A stretch of DNA of 64,000 nt from Linnemannia hyalina (taxonomy: Eukaryota > Mortierellomycota > Mortierellomycetes > Mortierellales > Mortierellaceae): positions 1,176,001-1,240,000 of the forward strand of contig JAHRHY010000014.1 in assembly GCA_019671135.1 (NCBI GenBank), written 5' to 3'. Below the pieces are notes generated by a model. That model searched no databases and had not been told where the DNA came from. It saw only the letters and a program-made list of their open reading frames with translations. Below, in pieces: positions 9,355 through 21,259 of the stretch. Within the stretch, counting starts at the first letter, position 1; every line of letters starts with the position of its first letter. The translations under genes and the position numbers were made by a program.

Positions 9355-11387
9355 TCAACATCCACTACCACCGCTCTCCGAGGAACCACCGCGACCAAAC
9401 TCACAATCACCAGCACTCGACAGATCCGACCCCTGCGTCTGCAACCCCTCCTCCTCCTCCTCTTCCTCATTGTCACCTTTATAATCACCACACTCGTACA
9501 TCTTCTCGTCTGCATCCGAGTCCGAGTTCTCCAACTCCTCCTCCTCTTTTCCTTCCATATCCTCATCCTCGTTGGTCTCAAAGTCATTTTCGCCCGTCAA
9601 AAACCCACCACCACCAACAAGAGATCCTCTATACTCCACATCTCGATTGCGCCATCGCATAACTGGCAGCGCCGACGACATCGAGATACACCCTCTCGCC
9701 AACGCCATCGCCTTCAGATCGATGGGATACCCAAGACTGGAGTCTGCACTAGAGTTGGGACTGCCACTGTCGGATCCTCCGTGTCGTGATCCTGAACGAG
9801 TTGTGGCACCAGATCCGGATATGGCTCCGAGTCCTGTTAGAAGGGGACAGCTCAGTCGCCAGTAGTCGTCGCTCAGGTGCCCTTGCTTGGGATAGTAGTA
9901 CTGCGGCGGGATATGGTGCTGCTTGCACTTTGGGATAGGCCATGGAAGAGGAAGAGTGCAAGTCGTCAAGGGCTTCTCTTTGGGCGAAGCTGGAGGTGAT
10001 CCATCGTCAACATCCTCATCTTCATCCCCAGCGACGCCTTCGACATCATGAGCCTCGGGCGGAGTAAAATACTCAGCAGTAGAAGAAGTTACCTCATAAG
10101 CTCGGTAGACAGCCTCAGTGGCACGGTTGCGACGAGCCTGAGCTCCCAGGCGAGGGAGTGGGAAGGAATACACCTTATCGGCTCCTGCAGCATTAATCAC
10201 CATTGCCGCAAAGTACTCATCCATTGCTTCATTGTCACTGCCTACCAGATAGTGCCATCCTGTAGCAGCAGCCGGCTGCTGCCGCTGCTGTTGTTGTCCA
10301 GGGATCGGAATCGGGGTTACCACTTTCGCCACTTCCGCCTCTGCTGCCTCCGGGAGTTCAGGTATGGGCGATAGAGAGGGATATATTGTGAAATTCGTCA
10401 CTGTCATCGCGCGAGGAATAATAGGTTTCGCAGGAAGAGGAGGAGCGGGGATGACCAGTCTCTGCAAGGCTTCCTGCGGCTTCTTCTTTATCGGCTTGAC
10501 TGTCATTCTGTGGGTCAGCTCCTGCTTCAACAGCCCACTGCTGCCGGTCGCCGTCAAGGTTGCGTTCACTTCCGCCGCAGCAGCAGCCGAGCCAAGGTAG
10601 GCCTCAGAAAAGGCTTTAGCACACTTCTCATCATGTCGCACGACTCGGATCCATGCAGAGTCGACCATCAGCAAGTTGCCACAAAACACCAGTCGCAAGA
10701 ACGGAGCCACCGGGAATAAGAGCCCAATTAAGAGGTCGGTTACAAAGCACTGGCGCGCGTAGCGCTGTAAGGTAACGCGCTCCGAGTCGTCGAACATGAA
10801 GCGGTCTATGAGAGGGCGATAGACCTTGAAGTACGAAAGCGTCGCACAGATCAGGAACCCGACTCCCGGGATCAGTCCTATCCACAACAGAAAAAAAGGC
10901 GAAACAGAACGGTGGGCGAATAAATTAGTCTTTTCACCTGTCGCCGCGTCCCAGCAATAACGGAGATCACGTCTGCGATATATTTACCGAGAAAGAATGC
11001 CAGACCGATACGTGACAAAAAGCTCCGAGCGCTCATCTTGTGCCAACCCTTGTCATCGACAGCCTGACCATCAACATCGGCGTCGCACACTCCGTCCAAC
11101 AGGCTTGCCCACCACTGAATCCGTCGCAAGGTCTCATGGTTGGCCTTCATCTCTTTCTCTTTTGGATGTGGTTCAAATTCCTGCATCTGAATAACAAATC
11201 CTCTCACTGGTGTTTCTGTTGATGGTGGATCGGTAGTCTCCGAAAAGTTGCTGAAGTTACAATTCAAAAGGTACTGGTGGTTGCAATGGTGGTGGCGTTT
11301 GTTGCTGTTATTAATGCGGTTGTAAGGAAAAGAAGAGTGGGTTAGATAACAATGTTTGAATATGTAGTCATCGTTCGATGAAAGCAT
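9355..11387 (-). CDS. DUF4112 membrane protein with long disordered C-terminus
   Basis: Two exons: 10988-11387 and 9355-10877, joined across a 110-nt intron (donor GTAAATAT, acceptor GGATAG), giving 640 aa. The join recreates the family core: RRIQWWASLLDG..., then FFLGLIPGVGFLICATLSYF, followed by a second hydrophobic segment (LLIGLLFPVAPFLRLVFCGNLL). DUF4112 proteins are small membrane proteins of unknown function found in bacteria and fungi. Here the domain is followed by about 380 residues of Pro/Gln-rich and then strongly acidic sequence (Glu runs near the end). Translation could instead begin at the internal ATG at 11186, since the first 67 residues look like leader-type sequence. A TATA-like element lies near 11527-11535. 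Confidence 0.82.
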
Positions 11388-11756
11388 GGAACGGGGAGTA
11401 GGAGAAAGGATGTGTTACTTTTGTGAAGATACGTGTGGAAAGTGTGGAAGTATGGGTGGAGGTGGGGAGAAGTGAGAGAGCGAGAGAGCGAGAAGGAAAA
11501 AAGTAAAGGTGTAGGCGATGGCTGATCTTTATAAGAGTCGAACCTCGTACTCGCATCTGGTTGTGATAGAAAACGGCTTTCTTGTCGTTAGGTCGCCAGG
11601 CAACATGAAGCTCCAAGGATCAACATCAAGCGCATTGTCCATTCAACGCGATGTTTGCACCGGCGAAACCAACCAGTTTCCTCCGTAACCGAACAAATCC
11701 TGCATAACCGCCTTCATAGGGTTTAAAGGAATCTATATTTCATCTAGGTTGAATAC
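11388..11756. other. Promoter of the DUF4112 gene / 3' flank of the DUF455 gene
   Basis: GA-rich (CT-rich on the minus strand) leader at 11400-11510 and a TATA-like element near 11530. No coding sequence seen. Confidence 0.5.
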
Positions 11757-13497
11757 CTATGCCACTTGCTCTGCAGAAGCAGGTACAGAAGGAGCCACTT
11801 CACTACCCTGAGCAACAGCAGCTGTAAGAGGTCCCGCAGCAGGCGTTGTCTCGGCTGTGGCCCCTTCCTGTTTATCCTTCTTACTCTGTAAGCGCCTTCC
11901 AGCCGCAGGCTTGAATCCTGTTCTCTCGCGCACAACAACCAAGGGTTCATACCAACCCCTGGTCAAGCCTCCCTTCTCACGATCGGCGGTGTTGAATGGC
12001 GGCTTCAAAGATCCCTTGAAGTATTGAACAACAACCTCTTGGAACCGTTTCCGCCTTTGTGCCTCTGCAGGGTCAACTACCTCCTCTTCCACCTGCTTCA
12101 CTTCGCTCGCTTCTCCTGCTTCCTCTGATTTCTTCTCGGCATAGGCAGGGGGTACCTGTCGGAACTCGTACAAGTCATCATCAGCATCGTTCACATCGCT
12201 TCCTCCAGCAGCTCCAAAAGCCTTCTCCGCGTCCTGGTCCAATCCAACTCCCTCATGCTTCTTCAACAGATAACAGAACCACCGATGACCGATCTGGACG
12301 TGTGTCACCTCATCCTCATGAACTTTCCGCAACATATTCGCTGAATCCTCGTCGCCACTCCTGCTGAAACGAGCAATAGTCGCCGGGTTGACATCTAGAC
12401 CTCGCGACTCGATCGTCATATGCACAACAGCCATGCGTGCTAGTGCCGATCGTGCAGTGTCTGTGCAAGAATCCCAGATCGAGGCGTGAACTGGGAGGTC
12501 TCCGTAATGTGCTCCTTGCGACTCTAACCGCTCATTCAGCCATTTGAAGTGCTACCATTTCAAAAGAGAGCACGATATTAGCTGACTGGCTTTCTTAATT
12601 ACTCAATGAATTAATGAATCCACTTGGCTCCTTTTTGCTTTACCTTGGATTCGTCGCAAGCCATTTGCATAAAGTCGTCAAAGAACCGGTTGGGCATTAC
12701 AAACTCCTTGTCCTCCTCGTTTTCGATCTGGTTCTTGAGCGCTGTTCCTGCAGTCGCCTGAGTATAGTATCCAAAGCGCGTCATATTGTCCAACGCCGTG
12801 TCGATCGCCCATTGCTCCACGTTCGCCAATGCTGTCATAGCGGATCAGATAAGAAAAGATGGTACATCAGTTGTCCGTTAGTTATTTTTGTTCAATTGCA
12901 CCCGTAGTGGTCTTTCTGCTCTACGCGACATTCCTTGTCATCATAAATTGTCCTCCTACGATCTCCCAGCTGTAAGCATATCCTGCGCTCTTACCATGCA
13001 AAATGGCGATCCTGCTAGCTAAACATATTAAAAAGGGTTGGAAGAAGCCACAAGGGTCTGTAGGTCAGCGTGGTTCCTTTGTTCTTCAGCCAGGCCAAAA
13101 AAATAAGACGACATAAAGATCCTCCTCGAGCTTGATGACAAAAAGGAAAGCCAAACGAAACTAACAAAAACAACGAAAGCCTCTTACACAAAGAACCAGC
13201 CTTGCCGACCTTGACGCCAAACCCCGGCCTCACAAACTCGAGTGTATCGGGTCTTGAAGGCTTCTCTGGAGGCATGGCACGACCCAATGGCATCAACTCT
13301 ACTTCCTTCTCCTTAGTGCCTTCCTTGGTGTTACGAGCTTGAATGATCTGTTTCCATTGCTCGCCCAGAAGAAGGGTCAAGTCAGCCTTCTCGATGGGAT
13401 CGATCGTATGCATGATGTGAACACATCTCTCGAGGAGTGAATCACACCCCTCAGGGAATCGCAGATCCTGTGCATGAGGTTGTTCTTGTTCTGACAT
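11757..13497 (-). CDS. DUF455 ferritin-like protein
   Basis: Four exons: 13188-13497, 12995-13018 (24 nt), 12644-12831 and 11757-12551. All junctions are GT-AG and frame-consistent, giving 438 aa. Family landmarks appear once spliced: SSRIAILHALANVEQWAIDT, NRFFDDFMQMACDESKHFKW, WLNERLESQGAHYGDLPVHA, RGLDVNPATIARF and DEVTHVQIGHRWF. These supply the Glu and His residues of a di-metal ferritin-like bundle. DUF455 proteins occur in bacteria and fungi; biochemical function is not established. The C-terminal 100 residues are Ala/Glu-rich and probably disordered. Exon 2 encodes only about eight residues, but it is needed to restore the conserved helix. A TATA-like element lies near 13622-13630. Confidence 0.9.
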
Positions 13498-13836
13498 CCT
13501 TGTTGTTTGATGAGTCCTGTTCCTTATTCCTTGCTGAAGTTGCTGTTGATCCTGAGGGTGAGGAAGGCTGATCTTTGTGGGCGTTGGGTTAAAAAGGCAG
13601 AAACAGCGTGGCAGTGAACATGGAATAAATAGCCCTGTCGGAAACAAAAAAAAACGAATTTTATTTTTCTTTCACAATAGAGTGGGCGAGAGAGACACCT
13701 GTCTTGTAGGTAGGAAGGGTTGGCAGGGCAGTGCAGTACGCAAAACACAAATAAAAAAAAAAGAACGAGGACAATGAATGGTAAATGGTGGGTCGATAAA
13801 TGTGGTGAGTGTATTGAAAAAATAGTCGTTCCTTCT
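13498..13836. other. Promoter of the DUF455 gene / 3' UTR of tropomyosin
   Basis: TATTTAT on the minus strand near 13622-13630 and A-tracts near 13755. No gene seen. Confidence 0.5.
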
Positions 13837-15524
13837 TTACATCTCGTCCATGGCCTTCAAGGTCTCGTCCAACTCGGCCTTGACATTGTTGTGCTTCTCG
13901 GTCATATCCTCGAGCTTAGTCTCGAGCGAGTCCCTCTCCTTCTCAAGAGTCTTGACCTTGCGCTCAAGATCCTCAACCTTCAACTCGTGCTCGCGGAGCC
14001 TAGTAAGAAGCAAAACGGCAATTAGTACCTTTGTTCTATGGTTCTGTTTGTAGCCACTGTTTGTTTGTTGGCTTATTTGTGTGTTCTTTGTTCGTCTGCG
14101 AGCTCATTTTCCCCTGCGGTGGGATAAGCAAAAGTGGCAAAGGTAAAAAAGGGGAAAGGAAAGGCAACGGAGGATTGATAATGGAAGCCAGCCAATATTG
14201 ACGTTGATACTTGCTCCCAGCTATTTTGCTGTTATCGTGCTATATCGTCGTGAATGTCGTTGTTTGTTGAGCGCCTGATGATGTTGGCCTTCCTGCAGCC
14301 GTAAGTAAGGAGCCGTTCATTCGGCCTTGAAGTATTGGCGGACCCTTTCTTTCACACTCTCCTTGGGCCTTGCAGTTTAGAACGACAAGTGTAGGCTCTC
14401 AACCGTAGCCCTCTTTTCTACAACCGTTGACTGTTTCGTTGACTGGTTGGCTGGAAGGTGTCTGTCCGTACTTTATATCCACCAGGCTCTCCTGCTCCAC
14501 TCCCTCGACCCCGAATACAAAAAAGACGAGAGCAGTAGCAAACATGAAATGACCAGATGGAGGGAAAACGCAACTTATTGTTTGTCCCTCCTGCGGTTTG
14601 CACACAAAGGCAAAAGAGAAGAGAAAAGAAAAGAAAAGGAACCCCAGCCAGAGCATCGCCTGCTAGTCTCCTCACTCATGCGCCATTGTTCCCGTGTCCC
14701 TCCTCCCATTTCTCCTTCTCCTTCTCCTTCACCCCTTGGATACTTTTTCTTTGCCCTATCGGCTCCTGAAATAAAAAAGAACGGGGGATTAACTTACTTG
14801 GTCTTGGAGTCGCTTCCGCCAGTCTCGGCCTTCTCAAGCTGGCTCTCGAGGTTGGTGATGCGGTTGTTGAAGGAGATGGCCTCCTGATCCTTGGCGGAAA
14901 GCTCGGCCTTGACAGCAGCGAGCTCGCGCTCAGCAGTTTCGGCGCGGGCAGAGGCAGCATCAGCCTCAGCGCGGAGGTTCTCGAGTTTCTACAATAGGGT
15001 GACAATGGTGGCGAAGGAGTAGAAAGTAACAAAACGCGTACGTTAGTGGTGTCGTCAACCTCGAATTGGCCTGGGAGGAAAATGCGCAAGGGCATTCAAT
15101 GGTGTCGCTTTATCGACAGTTTTTTTCGTCCTTGGTTCCACTCCTTCCATGGCAGCCAGGGTTCTGTGAGAGAAACAGTAACGGCTGAAATAACAAGAGG
15201 TGCGAGATGAGACGAGTTGTCATCACATGAGAAAAAAAGCACAAAAAAGAGGCGCGCGCCCACGAAGTGCCTTGATGCCGCAGTTGAGTCTTGCTGTGCA
15301 GTTTATACTCTTGGGATGACCCTTCTTTTCTGGCGGTGGCGGCGAGTATGGTTGTCCGCCTGAGGTGTGAGATGGCCACCAGAGGAGGGAAGAGACCACC
15401 ACAGTGACGGTGACGACAGAGCCAGGTACTTCTCCTGCACGCGTGCAAAAAAAAGGTGTTGTTGTTGTTGTCGTTTGTTTGTTATTCACAAGCTGTCGTT
15501 TGTTACCTTCTTGAAGGCTTCCAT
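13837..15524 (-). CDS. TPM: Tropomyosin, short form
   Basis: Exons 15507-15524 (encoding MEAFKK), 14798-14988 and 13837-13999; both introns (518 and 798 nt) are GT-AG and in frame, giving 123 aa. The whole product is a heptad-repeat coiled coil with a typical tropomyosin start (MEAFKKKLENLRAEAD) and end (VKAELDETLKAMDEM). Tropomyosin polymerises along F-actin cables and regulates myosin and formin activity. Fission yeast Cdc8 has 161 aa; this model is about one actin period (38-40 residues) shorter. I searched the 798-nt intron by eye for a further coiled-coil exon and found none. The pyrimidine-rich leader lies upstream of 15524. Confidence 0.85.
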
Positions 15525-16883
15525 TGTGAGTTGTTGGGGTGTTTAAGGGATGATGAGGGAGAAAGGTGTGTGTCGTCAAGAAAAAGGCATGCACTCTAGC
15601 CAAACGTTTTATTACTTCGGCTAGCCCTCTCTAAAATGCAATCGCTCTCTCACCTCTCACATTCATTTTACAGAGGCTGCGCTGGCTCGCCAATGTGACG
15701 CACGAGAACTCGCAAGAGCTAAAGACGTCCAACAGGCAACAAGCACATGGCCCTCTTCCTAGGCTGTGTCCCATGCTCACATGCATTTTTTGTTCACAAC
15801 TGCCAGCGCAATGCCCTCAGCATGTGTGATTCGTTATCCTATCCATAACAAGTTGCCGCAGCCACTCGCAAACAAAAGGCAAGGGCCTGGATGTGTTTAT
15901 TTTTTTGAGCACCGTCCAGGTCCATCGGGGAACTGAGTATTAAGTTGTGCTTATTAACATGCATGGTGACGGAGAAATAAAAAGAAGACCATGTAATGAA
16001 AAGGTTAAAAATGTTCCCAGGAGAGTGTAAAAGTGCATGAAGTAAAAGAAGGAGAGGAGGAACAAGAGAAGGGGGCGAAACGCGTTTTCCCGATACTCCC
16101 TTTTGAAAGGCAACAAGATAAGGCATTTCGCATTCCATGCCAAACTGCAGCAAGAAAAAGTAAACGGGTGGTTGCCTGTGTAGCATGTTTATTATGTTTA
16201 TTACTGTGTAGTGTTGGAGTTGGTTGTCTCCTCTCTTGTCTTTGTGTTTATCTCTGTCTGGTCAATGTGTTCTTTCCCCTTCCCTTCTTTCTTTTTGTGT
16301 ATGTCAACACCGCCTATCTTTCCCCGTTGAACTTGTGTCCCTTTATTTCTTCTTCGCTCTCATTTTTCTTCGTCCATCCCCTTTGGACCACAGTGGCCCT
16401 TGGAGCACAGACAGAGGACGAAAGTGACGCGTAGAGTGAGAAACCAGATCGCGACGGACAAGTCAAATTTGGCCAATCAAACCATGCTGTGATCCACCAT
16501 TGACCCATTCGCGATCCCCCAGGTTGTCCAACTTCTGAGACACATCAAATCAATCCAGGGACCACAAAAAAACTTCTCTCTTCACTCTCCCTTCTTTTCT
16601 TTTCCTCTCTTCTTTTTTCTTCTTCATTTCCTTCTTCTTCACTCCTCACTCTTGTTCTTTTATTATTCATCCACTATATTCGCAACAAACTCAACAAAGG
16701 AGCAAAGAACACACAGTCAAAAGGAATATCAGTAGTACTTTTGGCATTCCAAAAGGGTATCATTTTTCTGTACATTCAGCAAACCATACCCTCCTTCTTC
16801 TCTCTTCACACTTTCCTTCCCCCTCCTCTCTCTACCCTCACCCCCCCTCCTCTCTCTACCCTCACCCCCCCTCCCGTCCCGTC
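15525..16883. promoter_or_regulatory. Divergent promoter region: tropomyosin (-) and elongation factor 3 (+)
   Basis: No coding sequence seen. The EF3 side (about 16560-16880) is strongly CT-rich, with C-runs just before the ATG, typical of highly expressed fungal genes. It includes a 24-bp tandem duplication at 16823-16870. Confidence 0.6.
16823..16870 (+). repeat. 24-bp tandem duplication in the EF3 leader
   Basis: Two identical copies of a pyrimidine unit (CTCCTCTCTCTACCCTCACC plus four more C) lie directly upstream of the EF3 start codon at 16884. They probably fall within the 5' UTR. Confidence 0.75.
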
Positions 16884-19800
16884 ATGACCGCAGATATCAA
16901 GGCCCTAAACAACCTCATCAAGGCCACAGAAGAAGCCAGCCTCTCGCCCGAGGCCCGCAAATCCCACGCCAGCAAAGTGGCCGACCACGTCAAGAAACTC
17001 GGCGTCATCAAAGCCTTCCATGAGGGTCATCTCGTCAAGACCCTCACCGCCCTCCTCGAGAACAAGAAGCAGGGCCATATCCGTGAGGCTGCTCTGTTGA
17101 TCCTTGCCGAGGTCTCCAAGGCCGTCGGCCAGGCCGGTGAACCCTACTTGATTCCTTTAATGCCAAAGGTCCTCGACGGATATGCCGACAAGGTCGCTAC
17201 CGTCCGTGATGCGGCCGACAGTGCGTCAAAGGCCATTATGTCTCTGCCTTCGATGTATGCCGTCAAGCTGTTGTTGCCGGTTCTCTTCGACACTATTGAG
17301 AATGGAAAGTGGCAATCTCAGTGCGGATCTTTGAAGATCTTGGCTGGCCTCTGCAAGACCTCACCCAAGGTATTTAAAGAAGCAGAGGGATTGCGAGAAC
17401 CTTTTGCATTTGTTCATTCATTTCGATCCAGTTGACGAAATTTTTCATGATCTGGATCGATCCATGGCATCAAGACAGTGAAACCGCCACTCCCTCATTC
17501 ATTTACCTACTCTTTACTGATCGATCTCTTCTTCTCCTTCCATTTTTATTCCTTTCTTTCTTTACTTCACAACGATGTAGCAAATTAGTAATTGCCTGTC
17601 CGAGATTGTGCCCATCCTCAGCGCCAGTATGTGGTCCACCCGCCCAGAGGTAAGAATTATCTTTTATCTGATTACTAGCTCCAACATTTTCGCAAATCCA
17701 TAAAAAAAATAAGAGGTTACAAGGGAGAAATAAGGAGTGGCTGGAAGAAGAGGTGTGGATAATAGGGGGAATGGGAAATGGTAAGACACCCCCGAACTCA
17801 AACATCCCACTAAGCAATGGCCCTTGGATAAGGAGGGATGATATGCAACGAAGGGATGAGGAGTAGAACAGAGCGAGAGATGGGTGGATCCAGTGACGGA
17901 GATATTTTTTTCGGACTGGAGGATGGGATGAAATGATTACAGCATGACATTCAGCGATTACAGACTTATTCAGTAGCAGTCGAGATGGGTTGCACATCCA
18001 CAGACACAGGCAGCGACCACCACAACTTGGATGTGCGATCAACATCATCAGAAAGGACGCACACACCGACAGACACAGGGAGCACAGACTCAGTACAACA
18101 GCGCAGGACAGAACCCCATCTTTCATGCACCTCCCGCGGTCCAATGAGCTGACAAAGACCTGAAAAAATTTGCTTCCCTCAAATTTTAGGTCCAGGAAGA
18201 GGCGACCAAGACAACAACCGCCTGTTTCGACGTCGTCGGAAATCCGGATCTGACAAAGTCCATCCCCTTCCTCGTCGGCTGTATCAAGAACCCCGAGGAG
18301 GCTCCCGATTGTATCCACCAATTGGCCTCGACAACCTTCGTCACCACCGTCGAGGCCCCCACTCTCGCCATCATGAATCCACTCCTTATCCGTGGTCTTG
18401 CCGAGCGCTCGCCCGCCATCCAGCGTCAGACCGCCGTCATTATCGACAACATGTGTAAGCTGGTCGAGAACCCCGCTCACGCCCATCAGTTCTTGCCCAA
18501 GCTCTTACCCGGTCTTGACCGGATGATCGAAATCGGAGCCTCGCCCGAGCTCCGCTCGGTCGCTGAGCGTGCCCGTGCCACCTTGGTCCGTGTCGGTGGT
18601 GGTGAGAAGGGCCACGAGGACGCCTTGGTCAACATTGCCTATGAGGTTAAGCCTGACGAGGTCTTTGAGCAGATCAAGAAGTCGTTGGGTGAGAAGGTCA
18701 AGATTGACGACTTTGTCAAGACCAGTTTGAACTACAGCGCAGGACTCTGCTCAGAGTTGGTCACTGCCCGTGATTTCGAGGCTGAGGCATGGCATGCTTC
18801 AGTCGAGCCTTACTTGGTCACCTTTGTCTCCAAGGACGATGCCAAGCGTGTCGCGACCGAGGTCCACAAGTACTTTGTCGAGTTTGATGCCAAAAACACC
18901 CGCGACAATGCTGCCGTCGAGGATGTCGAGGAGGGTGAACTCCTCTGCGACTGTGAGTTCTCGCTCGCCTACGGTGGCATGATTCTCTTAAACAAGACCC
19001 GTCTCAACCTTCGCCGTGGTCAGCGCTATGGACTTTGCGGTCCCAACGGCGTCGGAAAGTCGACCCTCATGCGTGCCATTGCTGATGGTCAGCTCGAGGG
19101 TTTCCCTCCAGCAGACGAGCTCCGCACTGTCTTTGTCGAGCACAACTTGCAGGCCGAAGAGGCCGATCTCCCCGTTGTCCAGTTCATGTTTGCCGATCCC
19201 AAGCTAGGAGACATCCCCCATGAGGAGGTCGTCTCAAGGTTGGCCTCTGTCGGTTTCACGGATGCAATGCAACAGCAGGCTGTCGGTTCTCTCTCTGGCG
19301 GTTGGAAGATGAAGCTCGAGTTGGCCCGCGCCATGTTGATGAACGCCGATATCTTGCTGCTGGATGAGCCCACTAACCACTTGGATGTCAACAATGTCGC
19401 CTGGCTCGAGAACTACCTGACCTCACTCACCAACGTCACCTCAATGATTGTCTCCCACGACTCGAGCTTCCTCGACACCGTCTGCACAGGCATCATCCAC
19501 TACGAGAGTCGCAAGCTCAAGAAGTACCGCGGTAATCTCTCCAAGTTTGTCGAGCAGTACCCCGACGCCAAATCCTACTACGAGCTCAAGTCATCCCTCG
19601 TTACCTTCAAGCTTCCCGAGCCCGGTTTCTTGGACGGTGTCAAGTCCAAGGACAAGTCCATCTTGCGTTTCGTCAACATCTCGTTCACCTACCCCGGCAA
19701 TACTGTCCCCACCATCAGGAACATGTCTGCCCAGGTCTCTCTCAACTCTCGAGTTGCCGTCGTCGGTCCCAACGGTGCTGGTAAATCGACTCTGATCAAG

Positions 19801-20763
19801 GTCCTCACAGGAGAGACCGTCCCTCAGGTCGGCGAGGTTATCAAGCACCCCAACCTCCGTGTCGCCTACGTCGCCCAACACGCCTTCCACCACGTCGAGA
19901 TGCACATGACAAAGACCCCCAACGAGTACATCCGCTGGCGCTACCAGTACGGTGAGGACCGTGAGCTTGCCAGCAAGGCCACTCGCCAGATCACGCCCGA
20001 AGAAGAGGCGCAGATGAAGAAACTGATCCAATGGGAGATTGACGGCAACATGTTGAAGCTCCAGATCGACGATATCTACGGTCGTCGTAAGGCCAAGCGC
20101 TCGTTTGACTATGAGGTCCAATGGGTCGGTCGTCCCTTCGACGATAACGCCTGGATCTCACGTGAGAAGCTCGAGGATTGGGGTTTCGAGAAGTTGGTCC
20201 AAGCCTTTGACGACAAGGAGGCCGCCCGTGCCGGAGCATGGACCCGTTCCTTGACTGCCGTCGAAGTCGAGAGGCACCTCGGCGACCTAGGTCTCCCCGC
20301 CGAGTTTGCAACCCACAACCACATCAAAGGTCTCTCTGGTGGTCAAAAGGTCAAGGTCGTCCTCGCCGCCGCCATGTGGCTCAACCCACATATCCTCGTC
20401 CTCGACGAGCCCACCAACTATCTCGATCGCGACTCCCTCGGAGCCTTGACAGAGGCCCTCCGCGATTTCGGAGGCGGTGTCGTTATTATTTCCCATCACC
20501 GCGACTTTACCGACGCCATCTGTACCGAGACCTGGTCAATCCAAGCCGGAGAACTGACCGTGACAGGCAACAACTACACCCAGCGTGCAGAGTCCAAGAT
20601 TGTTCAGGCAGAAGCCGAGACAAAGATTGATGCTTTCGGAAACGTCGAGAAGGTCAAGTCAACCCGCAAGTTGTCCCGTAAGGAGGTGAAGGAAAAGCAG
20701 AAGCGTCGTGCTGCTGCCAAGAAGCGTGGTGAGGAGGTCTCTGATTCTGAGGAGGAGCTGTAA
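16884..20763 (+). CDS. TEF3: Translation elongation factor 3 (ABC-F ATPase)
   Basis: Exons 16884-17369, 17581-17649 and 18190-20763 join in frame to give 1042 aa; yeast eEF3 has 1044. eEF3 is a fungal ribosome-associated ATPase that releases E-site tRNA during translocation. Residues 1 to about 320 form HEAT repeats, followed by a four-helix bundle. The two ABC domains have Walker A motifs GPNGVGKST (from residue 469) and GPNGAGKST (from 711), signatures LSGGWKMKLELARA and LSGGQKVKVVLAAA, and Walker B LLLDEPTNHLD and LVLDEPTNYLD. The chromodomain-like insertion (DYEVQWVGRPFDDNAWISRE) sits inside the second ABC domain, and the C-terminus is Lys/Arg-rich. Exon 2 has 23 codons. Intron 2 (540 nt) is unusually long for this window. 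Confidence 0.98.
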
Positions 20764-21259
20764 ACAAAGGACGGTGAAGATGGGCTGCAGCTACAAAGGA
20801 CAAAAAAAAATATCATTACGAATAACACTCGCATTAGAATCAACATAGAAACCCACTCAAAAGTAATCCCCATGCTAGGGATTTGCAACATTTGTATATA
20901 AACATTTCATTACTTCTTTCTTCTTACTCTTGTTAATGCTACCAATGAGTTGTGAACGCTAATGGATCATCAATTGGGTTGCCTGCGAAAGTGATCTCAA
21001 AGGAAAAATTAGAAGCGCTCTGTATAGATACCCTTATTTTCAATTGATCCATCCAGCCAACCCTCAACTCAACTTTCTCCCTTCTTTTTTACCCTCCTTG
21101 ACAGAAACAAGAGTGTACAACGAAAAGAGTGCTCTGTTTATTTTTTGTTTGGGTTTGGTGAGATATCCATTGGTATGTACATAAATGTGCAGAGTGTTTT
21201 TTGTATGTGGTGGAAAAAAAAAGGAAAAGAAAAGCGGAGAGACACGCGAACCCGCTTTT
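20764..21259. other. Intergenic between convergent EF3 and C2-CBM genes
   Basis: 3' flanks of two converging genes. No gene or RNA seen. Confidence 0.5.

Noticed and set aside
15030..15072. Extra tropomyosin exon
   Set aside because: A short segment with an AG before and GT after it exists, but its 32-nt length would shift the frame. It also contains CTAAC, more likely a branch site of intron 1.
17503..18486. 327-aa minus-strand ORF across EF3 intron 2
   Set aside because: Low-complexity translation of intron plus antisense of conserved EF3 exons.
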